Below, piece after piece: positions 34,665-43,076 of a stretch of DNA of 64,000 bases. Source of the DNA: Streptomyces sp. NRRL S-244. Lineage in GTDB: Bacteria > Actinomycetota > Actinomycetes > Streptomycetales > Streptomycetaceae. Position 1 is the first letter of the stretch; every line of letters begins with the position of its first letter. Below the pieces are notes generated by a model. The model made no database searches, had not been told where the DNA came from, and saw only the letters and a list, made by a program, of their open reading frames with translations. The translations under genes and the position numbers were made by a program. Where the stretch lies: assembly GCF_000717915.1 (NCBI RefSeq), contig NZ_JOCX01000015.1, positions 124,001 through 188,000 on the forward strand. The letters run 5' to 3'.

Positions 34665-35818
34665 CCGCCGGCCTGTTCGCGCAGCACCGCGACCACCCGG
34701 TCCTGCTGGTCCTGCGTCATGGTGTGGAACAGCGGCAGGATCAGCGAATCGCGGCTGATCCGCTCGGTCACCGGCAGCGGAGCCGCCCCGTGTCCGGCGT
34801 ACGCCGGCTCCAGGTGCGAGGCCATGATCCCGCGCCGGACCGAGATCCCGGCCTCGGCCAGCACGGCGAGCAGCTCGTCCCGGCCGACCGGGAAGTCCCC
34901 GGTCAGCAGCACCCAGTACGACTGGAAGTTGCCCTCGCCGTGACCGGGGTCGCGGACCGGGCGCAGGCCCGGGATCCCGGCGAGCAACTGCCCGTAGCGG
35001 GCCGCCAGTTCACGGCGGCGGGCCACGATCGCGTCCAGTTTGCCGAGTTGCACCAGACCGACCGCGGCCTGGATGTCGGTCATCCGGTAGTTGTAGCCGA
35101 CCTCCAGATAGGCCTCGGCGATCGGCTTGCTGCTGGCGTGCCGCTGCGCCGCGGACACGTTCATGCCGTGCTCGCGCAGCCGGCGCAGGCGCTCGGCCCA
35201 CTCGGCGTCGTCCGTGGTCACCATGCCGCCCTCGCCGGTGGTGATCACCTTGCGCGGGTGGAAGGACCAGGCGGCGAGCAGGGCTCCGTGGCCGACCGAC
35301 TTGCCGCCCACGGTCGCGCCGATCCCGCAGGCCGCGTCCTCCACGAGCGGGAGGCCCCAGTCGGCGCAGGCCGCGCGCAGGGCGTGCACGTCCGCCGGCA
35401 CCCCGCCCTGGTGGACGGCGAGGACGGCCTTGGTGCGGGGGGTGCGTACGGCGTCCACGGTGTCGGGGGTCAGGTTCCCGGTGGCCTCCTCGACGTCGGC
35501 GAACACCGGGTGCGCGCCGACGTAGCGCACCGCGTTGGCGGTGGCGATGAAGGACAGCGAGGGGACGATCACCTCGTCGCCGGGGCCGAGGTCCAGCGCG
35601 ATCAGCGCCAGGTGCAGGGCGGTGGTGCACGAGCTGACGGCGATGCCGTGCTCGGCGCCCACCCGCTCGGCGAAGGCCCGCTCGAACGCGGCGACCCGGG
35701 GGCCCTGGGCGACCCATCCCGAGAGCACGGCGTCGGCGGCGGCCTGCGCCTCCTCCTCGCCGAGCCACGGGATCATGACCGGGATGCGGGCGGGGGCGGG
35801 AGTGGTCGCGGCGCTCAT
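34661..35818 (-). CDS. DegT/DnrJ aminotransferase, PglE/perosamine-synthase-like
   Basis: A 385-residue PLP enzyme: IPVMIPWLGEEEAQAAADAV start, VSSCTTALHLALIALDLGPG, ATANAVRYVGAHPVFADVEE, LVEDAACGIGA. The PLP lysine is Lys190 in SFHPRKVITTGEGGMVTT, then the conserved GYNYRMTDIQAAVGLVQL. The SFHPRK...GEGG form resembles 4-aminotransferases of 4-keto-6-deoxy sugars (PglE, perosamine synthase) more than the neighbouring WbpE-like gene. Its start overlaps the extended SDR stop and its stop overlaps the PglD-like gene (ATGA both sides), suggesting a dehydratase or epimerase, aminotransferase, acetyltransferase cassette. Confidence 0.9.
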   Translation of the reverse strand: MSAATTPAPARIPVMIPWLGEEEAQAAADAVLSGWVAQGPRVAAFERAFAERVGAEHGIAVSSCTTALHLALIALDLGPGDEVIVPSLSFIATANAVRYVGAHPVFADVEEATGNLTPDTVDAVRTPRTKAVLAVHQGGVPADVHALRAACADWGLPLVEDAACGIGATVGGKSVGHGALLAAWSFHPRKVITTGEGGMVTTDDAEWAERLRRLREHGMNVSAAQRHASSKPIAEAYLEVGYNYRMTDIQAAVGLVQLGKLDAIVARRRELAARYGQLLAGIPGLRPVRDPGHGEGNFQSYWVLLTGDFPVGRDELLAVLAEAGISVRRGIMASHLEPAYAGHGAAPLPVTERISRDSLILPLFHTMTQDQQDRVVAVLREQAGG

Positions 35819-36825
35819 CGGCCGGCCTCCCCGGCAGCGGCCGAGCGCGCGGCCGCGTCGGCCGCGCGCTCGGCCCGCCACCACTCCACCAGGTCCCGCA
35901 GCCCGCGGCGCATGTCGATCTCGGCGGTGAAGCCGAGGCGTTCCGAGGCCTGGGAGGTGTCCGCGAGGCGCCGGGTGACCCCGTTCACGGCGCGGGCCGG
36001 CCCGTGTTCCGGCGCCATCGCCTCCGCGCCCATGGCCTCCAGCAGTCCCACGGCCAGGTCGCGCAGGCTGGTCTCGGTACCGCTCGCGACGTTGAACACC
36101 TCGTCGGTCAGGTCGGATTCGGCGGCGAGCAGGTTGGCCCGCGCGATGTCGCGTACGTCGGCGAAGTCCATGGTCTGGGTGCCGTCGCCGAGGATCAGGG
36201 GCGGCTCCCCCGCGGTGATCCGCTCCATCCAGCGGATCAGCACCTCGGTGTACAGCCCGTGGATGTCCATCCGGGGCCCGTAGACGTTGAAGTAGCGCAG
36301 CGCGACGTAGTCCAGCCCGTACATGGCGTGGAAGCTGCGCAGCATCCCCTCGTTGAAGGCCTTCGCGGCCCCGTAGAAGGTGTCGTTGTTGTACGGGTGG
36401 TGGCGCTCGGTGGTCGGGAAGGTCTCCGCGAGCCCGTAGACCGAGGCGGAGGACGAGGCGACCACCTTGCCCACCCCGGCGGCGACGGCCGCCTCCAGCA
36501 CGTTGAACGTGCCGTCCACCAGCACCTCGTTGGCCAGCCGCGGCTCCTCCGCGCACTGGGTGATCCGGATGGCGGCGAGGTGGAAGACCAGCTCGGCGCC
36601 CTCGGTCGCCTTGCGTACGGTCTCCCGGTCGCGGATGTCGCCCTCGACGACGTTCACCGCGCCGCTCTTCAGGGCGCGGGCCAGGTTGCCGAGCCGTCCC
36701 CGGACGAAGTTGTCGAGCACGACGACCTCGCGCGCCCCGTTGTCCACCAGCTGGTCGACGACGTGCGAGCCGATCGTGCCCGCCCCGCCGGTGACCAGAA
36801 TCCTCTTGCCTCGTACGCTGCTCAA
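35815..36825 (-). CDS. Extended SDR NAD-dependent epimerase/dehydratase
   Basis: A 336-residue nucleotide-sugar enzyme. The NAD+ motif is ILVTGGAGTIGSHVVDQL; the catalytic region has SSSASVYGLAETFP and TFYGAAKAFNEG (YxxxK), then ALRYFNVYGPRMD. Family members are UDP-sugar 4-epimerases or 4,6-dehydratases; the Ser rather than Thr-Asp-Glu catalytic cluster slightly favours epimerase. It heads the ATGA-coupled minus-strand run of aminotransferase, acetyltransferase and aminotransferase genes. The C-terminus ends with an Ala/Arg-rich tail of about 20 residues, unusual for the family but common in high-G+C genomes. Confidence 0.88.
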   Translation of the reverse strand: MSSVRGKRILVTGGAGTIGSHVVDQLVDNGAREVVVLDNFVRGRLGNLARALKSGAVNVVEGDIRDRETVRKATEGAELVFHLAAIRITQCAEEPRLANEVLVDGTFNVLEAAVAAGVGKVVASSSASVYGLAETFPTTERHHPYNNDTFYGAAKAFNEGMLRSFHAMYGLDYVALRYFNVYGPRMDIHGLYTEVLIRWMERITAGEPPLILGDGTQTMDFADVRDIARANLLAAESDLTDEVFNVASGTETSLRDLAVGLLEAMGAEAMAPEHGPARAVNGVTRRLADTSQASERLGFTAEIDMRRGLRDLVEWWRAERAADAAARSAAAGEAGR

Positions 36826-36868
36826 CGCCCTGCCCCTACTGAGTCGGTCGTGGTGTTTCGTGCTGGTG

Positions 36869-36895
36869 CGCCCGGCGCGGTGTGCACGCCGGGCG
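36869..36895 (-). terminator. Stem-loop between oxidoreductase and SDR genes
   Basis: Perfect 9-bp arms CGCCCGGCG/CGCCGGGCG around a 9-base loop, 44 bp after the Gfo/Idh/MocA stop. It probably ends or attenuates that transcript before the SDR operon, although both run in the same direction. Confidence 0.55.
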
Positions 36896-36938
36896 AGATG
36901 GTGCGGGTGGCGGATCCGCCGGCCGTCGGCGCCCGGTG

Positions 36939-38072
36939 TCAGCGCCCGGTGCGCAGTCCGACGACCGCGCCGCGGAACTCCAGGCTGCGGGAGGCGGCTT
37001 CGAGGATGTCGAGCACCTGGAGGCCCGCCCAGCCGTCGGTGAGCGCCGGCCGCCGGGTCCTGATCGCGGCGGCGAACTCCTCGACCATGCTGCGCAGGGC
37101 CTCCTTCTCGCCGAGCGCGGGCGCCACCATGTCGCCGGTCCGGTAGGAGGCGAGCACGTCACGGCGCTCGTCCGCGCCGATCTCCTGCGGGGCCGTCATG
37201 TCCACCCCGCGGTCGAAGACGGCGACGCGCTGCGTGGGGTTGAGGTCGTCCCAGACCAGGGTGCGCTTGGAGCCGCCGACCATCGTCGTGCGGACCTTCA
37301 CAGGGGACAGCCAGTTGACGTGGACGTGGGCGATGGCGCCGGTGTTGAGCGTGAGGGTCAGATAGGCCACGCAGGACTGGCCGGCACCGATCGGGTCGGC
37401 ACCGTGTGCGGCGACGGCGACGGGGTGGACGTTGTCCGGGAGGATGAAGTCGAGGACGGAGAGGTCGTGGGGGGCGAGGTCCCACAGGACGTCGATGTCC
37501 TTCTGAACGAGCCCCAGGTTGATCCTCACGGAGTCGAAGAACTGGATGTCGCCGAGTTCGCCGGAGCGGACCATGTCGCGGATGCGGGCCACCGCCGGGG
37601 TGTAGCAGTAGGTGTGGTCGCACATGAGGGTGAGGCCGCGTTCCTCGGCCTCGGTCACCAGCTTCAGGCCGTCCTCGTAGGTGGCGGCCAGCGGCTTCTC
37701 CACCAGGACGTGTTTGCCGGCGCGCAGGGCGGCCAGGGCGACCTCGAGGTGGGTGCCGGCCGGGGTGGCCACGGCGACGGCGTCGACGGCCGGGTCGGCC
37801 AGGACGGCCGCGTAGTCGGAGGTCGCCTGGACGGTGGAGTAGTGACCGAGCACCTGCCGCGCGCGGTCGACGTTCAGATCGCAGAGCCAGCGGAGCCGGA
37901 ACCCCGGACTGGACTGGAAGTTGCGGACGAGATTGGGTCCCCAGTAGCCCGCTCCGACGACGGCGACGCCTAACGGCTTGGCCGGCCAGGCACCTGCGAT
38001 CGTGGCCTCGCGCCCCGCACCCTTCGCGGCGTCCTTCTCGGGTTCCTTCTCGGATTCCTTCACAGCGTTCAC
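36939..38072 (-). CDS. Gfo/Idh/MocA oxidoreductase, WlbA/WbpB-like
   Basis: A 377-residue NAD-dependent oxidoreductase. A charged N-terminal extension (about 35 residues, ESEKEPEKDAAKGAG) precedes the Rossmann motif LGVAVVGAGYWGPNLVRNF. The dinucleotide fold is followed by the signature HVLVEKPLAATYEDG (EKP) and the active-site region MCDHTYCYTPAVARIRDMV. WlbA/WbpB enzymes oxidise C3 of UDP-GlcNAcA, feeding a WbpE-type aminotransferase. The GTG at 38072 has GGAAGG 4 nt upstream; a second in-frame GTG at 38063 (AAAGGTG 6 nt upstream) is equally possible. Substrate is inferred from cluster context. Confidence 0.88.
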   Translation of the reverse strand: MNAVKESEKEPEKDAAKGAGREATIAGAWPAKPLGVAVVGAGYWGPNLVRNFQSSPGFRLRWLCDLNVDRARQVLGHYSTVQATSDYAAVLADPAVDAVAVATPAGTHLEVALAALRAGKHVLVEKPLAATYEDGLKLVTEAEERGLTLMCDHTYCYTPAVARIRDMVRSGELGDIQFFDSVRINLGLVQKDIDVLWDLAPHDLSVLDFILPDNVHPVAVAAHGADPIGAGQSCVAYLTLTLNTGAIAHVHVNWLSPVKVRTTMVGGSKRTLVWDDLNPTQRVAVFDRGVDMTAPQEIGADERRDVLASYRTGDMVAPALGEKEALRSMVEEFAAAIRTRRPALTDGWAGLQVLDILEAASRSLEFRGAVVGLRTGR

Positions 38073-38470
38073 CTTTCCTTCCGCGCACGCCCGCGGGCGC
38101 AATCGACAACCCATGGCCGGGACGCGTGCGAAGGAAGGGGGTGCCGCCGACGGCCGGCGCCGGGGCGCATGCGCGACCCGTGCGTGACCTGCCCAACGGT
38201 GATGGCCCCCCACGACCGATGCCCTACGTGTTGCGACGTACTTCCGCCCCCCGGCCGCCCGGCGCCCCTCGCACCGGTCCGGCCACGGGCAGGCGGCCTG
38301 TTCCCCCAAGCCGCCGTACCCGCATGTAACCCCAACTGCCCAACTGCCCTGCTCCCACTGGATTTCAGCGTCGCCGAAGCACGCCGAATCCGGTCGGCTG
38401 CGTTCAATCTAGACCACCGGGACTACCCCCGGGGAGAGTTGGAGGAAACGGTCGGCGCGGGTGTTCGAGC
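38073..38470. promoter_or_regulatory. Divergent intergenic region, no convincing gene
   Basis: About 400 bases between the oxidoreductase (minus) and a GT2 gene (plus). Short open frames here lack ribosome-binding sites and conserved character. The right end, around TTCAATCTAGACC (38403-38415), is AT-richer; on the minus strand it offers a TAGATT -10-like element that would give the oxidoreductase a leader of about 330 nt. Nothing else is supported. Confidence 0.35.
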
Positions 38471-38485
38471 GTGCATACTTCCGGG

Positions 38486-39361
38486 GTGACCAGCATCGTG
38501 ATCCCGGCCCACAACGAGGGCCGGGTCATCGGCCGGCTCCTCGACGCGCTCCTGGCCGACGCCCCGGAACCGGGGCCCGACATCGTCGTGGTGTGCAACG
38601 GCTGTACGGACGACACCGCTGCGGTGGCGGGCGCGCGGGGGCCCCGCGTACGGGTGGTGGAGATACCGACTCCCTCCAAACACACGGCACTTCGCGTCGG
38701 CGACGAGCACGCACAGGGCTTTCCGCGCCTGTACGTGGACGCCGACGTGGAGGTCGGGGCGGCCGACGTACGGGCGCTGACCGGCGCCCTCGCGGCGCGT
38801 CCGGAGCTGCTCGCCGCGGCCCCCGGCCGGGACATCCCGCTCTCCGGGTGCGCCTGGCCGGTCCGTGCGTACTACCGGGTCTGGCAGCGGCTGCCGGCCG
38901 TCCGCGAGGGGCTGTTCGGGCGGGGCGTCATCGCGGTGACCGAGCCGGGGCACGCCCGGATCGCCGCCCTGCCCCCGCTGATGGCCGACGACCTGGCGGC
39001 GTCCCTCGCGTTCACGCCGCAGGAGCGGCGGGTGGTCGAGGCGGCCCGGGTCGTGGTGCATCCGCCGCGCACCTGGGGGGACTTGATCAGGCGGCGGGTC
39101 AGGGCGGCCACCTCGTCCGCCGAGCTGGAGCGCTTCCAGGCCTCGCGGGCGCCCGGGGGCCCTGAGGGGGCGCGTGCGCCGTCCGCGCGCACCGGCACCG
39201 GAGATCTGCGCGCCCTGCTGCGGGCCCAGCCGAGCCTGCTTCCGGGGGTGGTCGTGTTCGTGGTGGCGGCGCTGGCCGCCCGGCGGGGGGCCCGCAAGGC
39301 GATCCGGTCGGGGGACTTCTCGACGTGGCTGCGCGACGAGAGCAGCCGACAGCAGGCCTGA
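38486..39361 (+). CDS. Family 2 glycosyltransferase
   Basis: A 291-residue GT2 enzyme: VTSIVIPAHNEGRVIGRLLD, IVVVCNGCTDDTA, RLYVDADVEV (DAD metal motif), and MADDLAASLAFTPQERR near the acceptor site. A hydrophobic helix (LLPGVVVFVVAALAA) near the C-terminus likely anchors it to the membrane. The GTG at 38486 is preferred because the GT-A fold starts directly after it. CATACT lies 6 nt upstream, so the mRNA may be leaderless. An in-frame GTG at 38471 would add five residues. It is the last recognisable glycopolymer gene, transcribed away from the rest. Confidence 0.85.
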   Translation: MTSIVIPAHNEGRVIGRLLDALLADAPEPGPDIVVVCNGCTDDTAAVAGARGPRVRVVEIPTPSKHTALRVGDEHAQGFPRLYVDADVEVGAADVRALTGALAARPELLAAAPGRDIPLSGCAWPVRAYYRVWQRLPAVREGLFGRGVIAVTEPGHARIAALPPLMADDLAASLAFTPQERRVVEAARVVVHPPRTWGDLIRRRVRAATSSAELERFQASRAPGGPEGARAPSARTGTGDLRALLRAQPSLLPGVVVFVVAALAARRGARKAIRSGDFSTWLRDESSRQQA

Positions 39362-39425
39362 GCAGCGGGGATCCGCCGAATCGGGCCGTACGCCGCCCAG
39401 TTGGCCCGTACAACCATTAGGGTTT

Positions 39426-39443
39426 CACTCGTACGTACGAGTG
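39426..39443. promoter_or_regulatory. 18-bp perfect palindrome upstream of MFS gene
   Basis: CACTCGTACGTACGAGTG, fully self-complementary, 31 bp before the MFS start codon and beside an AT-richer ATTAGGGTTT stretch. Size and symmetry fit a TetR-family (or similar) operator. No such regulator gene is adjacent, so the repressor would act in trans. Confidence 0.65.
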
Positions 39444-39474
39444 ACCAGACCGTCGGCACCGGGAGCTCCAGAGC

Positions 39475-40845
39475 ATGTACCTCGCGGACCGCTCCGCGCC
39501 CGCCGGCGCGAAGACCGCACCGGACGGCGGGCCCGTCCGGGCACCCGCGGTCGCCTCGACCGTCCTCGCGCTGGGCGCGGTCAGCCTGATCACGGACGTC
39601 TCCTCGGAGATGGTCACCGCGGTGCTGCCGCTGTACCTGGTCGCAGGGCTCGGGCTGAGTCCGCTCGGGTTCGGCGCGCTCGACGGGGTCTACAACGGGG
39701 TCAGCGCGCTGGTGCAGCTGACCGGCGGCCACCTCGCCGACCGCGTCCGCAACCACAAGCTGATCGCGGGCATCGGCTACGGGCTGTCCGCCCTGTGCAA
39801 GCCGCTGCTGCTGCTCGCGCACAGCCTGGGTCCGGTGGGCGTGGTCCTCGCGCTGGAGCGCACCGGCAAGGGCCTGCGCACCGCTCCGCGCGATGCGCTC
39901 ATCTCCCTTTCCACACCTGCCGGGTTACAGGGCCGCGCGTTCGGCGTACACCGCGCCATGGACACCACCGGGGCGCTGCTCGGCCCCCTCGCCGCCTTCT
40001 TCATCCTGAACATGGCGGTCGGCGGGTACGACGCCGTCTTCGGCGTCAGCGCGTGCATCGCCGTGCTCGGTGTGGTGGTGCTGATGCTGTTCGTCCCGTC
40101 GGGGGCGGGGCCGGGTCCCGGTCCCGTGGGGACGGCGAAACCGGACGGCACGAAGCCGGACGGCACGAAGCCCGCCGGCGCGAAGCCCGCCCGGGTGAAC
40201 CTCCGCGAGGCGGCGGCGCTGCTGCGCCTGCCCCGGCTGCGCGCCCTCGCTCTCTGTGCCGCCCTGCTGGGCCTCACCACCGTCAGCGACGCCTTCCTCT
40301 ACCTGTTGCTCCAGGACCGCACCGGCATCCGCGAGCAGTGGTTCCCGCTGCTCCCCCTGGGCACCGCCGCCGTGTTCCTGCTGCTGGCCGTGCCGGCCGG
40401 CGCCCTGGCCGACCGGATCGGCCGCCGCACCGTCTTCCTCGCCGGGCACGCCCTCCTGCTGGCGGGGTACGGGCTGCTGCTGTGGGCCCCGCACTGGCCC
40501 GCCCTCCCGTACCTGGTCCTCGTCCTGCACGGCCTGTTCTACGCCGCGACCGACGGGGTCCTGCCCGCCGCCGTCGGTGCGACCGTCCCGGCGAAGCTGC
40601 GGGCCACCGGCCTCGCCGTCGTCGGTACCGGCCAGGCGCTGGCCCGCTTCGTCTGCTCGCTCGCCTTCGGCGCCGCCTGGACGGTGTGGGGCGCCGGTCC
40701 GGCGCTCGCCGCCGCGGCGGCCGGTCTGTGCTGCTGCGCTGCCGTCGCCGGCTTCGTACTCCGTCCGTCGGCCCCGGAGTCCGGTCCGGGGCCCGGTCCG
40801 GACCCCGCTCCCGACCCGGCCCGACTCCCCCGAGGAACCCGATGA
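39475..40845 (+). CDS. MFS transporter
   Basis: A 456-residue major facilitator with about 12 TM helices in two halves. The loop 2-3 motif A region reads LTGGHLADRVRNHKLIAGIG, with the equivalent PAGALADRIGRRTVFLAGHA in the second half. The central cytoplasmic loop is rich in GTKPDGTKPAG-type repeats, and the C-tail is Pro/Gly-rich. The ATG follows GGAG. It is coupled by ATGA overlap to a beta-propeller protein gene. Probably a drug or metabolite exporter, regulated by the palindrome just upstream; substrate unknown. Confidence 0.88.
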   Translation: MYLADRSAPAGAKTAPDGGPVRAPAVASTVLALGAVSLITDVSSEMVTAVLPLYLVAGLGLSPLGFGALDGVYNGVSALVQLTGGHLADRVRNHKLIAGIGYGLSALCKPLLLLAHSLGPVGVVLALERTGKGLRTAPRDALISLSTPAGLQGRAFGVHRAMDTTGALLGPLAAFFILNMAVGGYDAVFGVSACIAVLGVVVLMLFVPSGAGPGPGPVGTAKPDGTKPDGTKPAGAKPARVNLREAAALLRLPRLRALALCAALLGLTTVSDAFLYLLLQDRTGIREQWFPLLPLGTAAVFLLLAVPAGALADRIGRRTVFLAGHALLLAGYGLLLWAPHWPALPYLVLVLHGLFYAATDGVLPAAVGATVPAKLRATGLAVVGTGQALARFVCSLAFGAAWTVWGAGPALAAAAAGLCCCAAVAGFVLRPSAPESGPGPGPDPAPDPARLPRGTR

Positions 40846-41855
40846 CCCGCTCACGCCGGCTGCTCGTACTCGCGGTGGCCGTGCTGCTCCTCGGGGGTCT
40901 CGGCACCGCGCTGGTACTGCGCTCCGCCGCCCGCGCCGAGCAGACGCACGAAGGGGACCCGACGGTCGCGCAGGGCCGGGTCACGCTCGGGCAGCAGAAC
41001 CGGCTGGCCTTCCTCAACGGCGCGCAGGGCCCGCACCGCGGGGCCCTGGTCTCGGTCCCGGGCCAGACGCCGCAGGCCGAGCGGACCGCCTCGGGCCTCA
41101 CCTGCCGGCGCTTCCACGCCGCCGCCGGCACCGGTGTGTGCCTGAACTCCTCACCGGGCGCGCTCGCCCAGGACAACAAGGCCCTGATCGTCGACCCGGA
41201 CCTGCGCACGCTGCACACCTTCCCGCTCGCAGGCACCCCGTCGCGGGCCCGGGTCGCGCCGAGCGGCCACTTCGCCGCATGGACGGTGTTCGTCTCCGGC
41301 GAGTCCTACGGCGCCGCGTTCTTCTCCACCCGTACGACGATCGTGGACACCCGTACGTGGGCGGTCGAGCCCGACCTGGAGAAGTTCTCCATCGTCCTGG
41401 ACGGCCGCCCCTACTCCTCGGGGGACGTGAACTTCTGGGGCGTCACCTTCTCCAAGGACGACGACACCTTCTACGCCACCCTCGGCACCGCCGGCCAGAC
41501 GTACCTGGTGAAGGGCTCGGTCTCGCGGCGCAGCGTCACCACCCTGGCCCAGAACGTCGAGTGCCCGTCGCTGTCCCCGGACGAGACCCGGGTCGTGTAC
41601 AAGAAGCGCGTCATGCGCGGTGCTTCGCTGTGGCGCGAGCACGTACTGGATCTGCGCACGCTGCGGGAGCAGCCGCTCGCGGAGAAGCGCAGTGTGGACG
41701 ACCAGGCGCTGTGGCTCGACGACCGTACGGTGGCCTACGCCCTGCCCGCCGAGGGCGCGCCGGACACCACCGACCTCTGGACGGTCCCGGCAGACGGCTC
41801 GGGCACCCCCCGCCTCCTCACCCCGGCGGCCTCCTCCCCGACCCGCCTGGGCTGA
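40842..41855 (+). CDS. Exported/anchored TolB-like beta-propeller protein
   Basis: A 337-residue protein with an N-terminal signal-anchor (RRLLVLAVAVLLLGGLGTAL), then an extracytoplasmic domain with repeated blade-like segments: VAPSGHFAAWTVFVSG, VTFSKDDDTFYATL, CPSLSPDETRVVYKKR and LWLDDRTVAYALP. The SPDxxRVVY form is typical of WD40/TolB-type propellers. No Cys lipobox is seen. Translation is coupled to the MFS transporter, suggesting the two work together at the membrane, for example as a substrate-binding or sensing partner. No enzyme activity is predicted. Confidence 0.78.
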   Translation: MTRSRRLLVLAVAVLLLGGLGTALVLRSAARAEQTHEGDPTVAQGRVTLGQQNRLAFLNGAQGPHRGALVSVPGQTPQAERTASGLTCRRFHAAAGTGVCLNSSPGALAQDNKALIVDPDLRTLHTFPLAGTPSRARVAPSGHFAAWTVFVSGESYGAAFFSTRTTIVDTRTWAVEPDLEKFSIVLDGRPYSSGDVNFWGVTFSKDDDTFYATLGTAGQTYLVKGSVSRRSVTTLAQNVECPSLSPDETRVVYKKRVMRGASLWREHVLDLRTLREQPLAEKRSVDDQALWLDDRTVAYALPAEGAPDTTDLWTVPADGSGTPRLLTPAASSPTRLG

Positions 41856-41929
41856 TACGGGGCCACCTGCCTGACGTCGCGGCCCTGTCGGCACCGCACC
41901 GGGCCCGGATGCGTACAGACTCGTTCCTC

Positions 41930-42718
41930 GTGGATCTGCATCTCACGGACAAGGTGGCGCTGGTCACCGGAGCGAGCAAGGGCATCGGCCTGGCCGTCAC
42001 CCGGGCGCTGGCCGGCGAAGGCGCCTTGGTGGTCGCCGCCGCCCGTACGGTGAGCGGCCCCCTGACGGAGCTGGCCGCGGGCGGGCGGGTGCGGCCCGTC
42101 GCGGTCGATCTGGCCACCGCTGACGGACCCGGGCACGCGGTACGGGAGGCGGCCCTGGCCTTCGGCGGGCTCGACGTCCTCGTCAACAACGTCGGCGCCG
42201 TCCGGCCCCGGCTGGGCGGGTTCCTGTCGCTGACCGACGAGGACTGGTCCTGGGCCCTGGACATCAACTTCCTGACCGCCGTCCGCACCACCCGGGCCGC
42301 CCTCCCCCATCTCCTGGAGCGCGGTGCGGCGTCGATCGTCACCGTCAGCTCGGTCAACGCGTACCTGCCCGACCCGGGGGTGATCGACTACTGCGCGGCG
42401 AAGGCGGCGCTCGCCAACTTCTGCAAGGCGCTGTCCAAGGAGGTCGGACCGCGCGGCGTACGCGTGAACACCGTCAGCCCCGGCCCGGTCGAGACGGCCC
42501 TGTGGCTCGGGGAGCAGGGCGTGGCCGCCACCGTGGCGGGCGGCACCGGGAGCACGCCGGACGACATCGTCGCGGGCGCCGCCGCGCAGTCCGTCACCGG
42601 GCGCTTCACCCGTCCCGAGGAGGTCGCCGACCTCGTCCTGCTGCTGGCCTCCGACCGGGCCGGCAACACCACGGGCTCCGACCACACCATCGACGGCGGA
42701 CTCGTCACCACGCTCTGA
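41930..42718 (+). CDS. Short-chain dehydrogenase/reductase
   Basis: A 262-residue classical SDR: cofactor motif VTGASKGIGLAV, NNVGA, catalytic Ser in VTVSSVNAY, and YxxxK in DYCAAKAALANF, ending HTIDGGLVTTL. The GTG at 41930 (VDLHLTDKVALVTG) matches the usual family N-terminus; an in-frame ATG at 41909 would add seven residues. Neither has a good ribosome-binding site. It is probably an NADP(H) oxidoreductase. It lies 74 bp after the propeller gene, so co-transcription is possible. Confidence 0.9.
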   Translation: MDLHLTDKVALVTGASKGIGLAVTRALAGEGALVVAAARTVSGPLTELAAGGRVRPVAVDLATADGPGHAVREAALAFGGLDVLVNNVGAVRPRLGGFLSLTDEDWSWALDINFLTAVRTTRAALPHLLERGAASIVTVSSVNAYLPDPGVIDYCAAKAALANFCKALSKEVGPRGVRVNTVSPGPVETALWLGEQGVAATVAGGTGSTPDDIVAGAAAQSVTGRFTRPEEVADLVLLLASDRAGNTTGSDHTIDGGLVTTL

Positions 42719-42760
42719 TTCCTGCCGCGATCCGGCTGCTTCGCGGCGCGCGGGCGGCGG

Positions 42761-42934
42761 TCAGGTCCGCTTCTCGGCGAGGATGCGGTCCGCCGCGTAG
42801 TGGGGGCACGAGGCCGTGTGCCAGGTGACCGTCAGGGTTCCGGCCTCCGCCGACAGGGTGCGAGCGGTGCCGTCCTTCGGGCCCGCCTGGCAGTACGTGC
42901 ACACCAGGGGTCTCGGCTTGGGGAACTCCAGCAT
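42761..42934 (-). CDS. Small Cys/His protein, 57 residues
   Basis: Cytosolic microprotein beginning MLEFPKPRPLVCTYCQAG and containing HTASCPHYAADRILAEKRT. The CxxC plus HxxxCxH arrangement could bind one zinc. The ATG at 42934 has GGAAGGG 6 nt upstream; longer in-frame starts lack one. It is convergent with the SDR gene, 42 bp away. No family function is recognised, but composition and ribosome-binding site support a real gene. Confidence 0.65.
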   Translation of the reverse strand: MLEFPKPRPLVCTYCQAGPKDGTARTLSAEAGTLTVTWHTASCPHYAADRILAEKRT

Positions 42935-43076
42935 GGTCGGCCCTTCCCGCTCAGACGCACCGGATACGCCAACTCCTATCAAACCTGGGCGGATCCCGGC
43001 CCGATACCTGCCGGTAGGGTCGGAATTCCTGCAACCCGGCCGGAGATGTGATCCGGGCGTGAAGTAGCGTCTGGGC

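Noticed and set aside
38169-38489. Small plus-strand ORF with Cys pairs (CVTCP, CPTCC) in the divergent intergenic region
   Set aside because: No ribosome-binding site; the remainder is low-complexity; the Cys pairs are probably chance.
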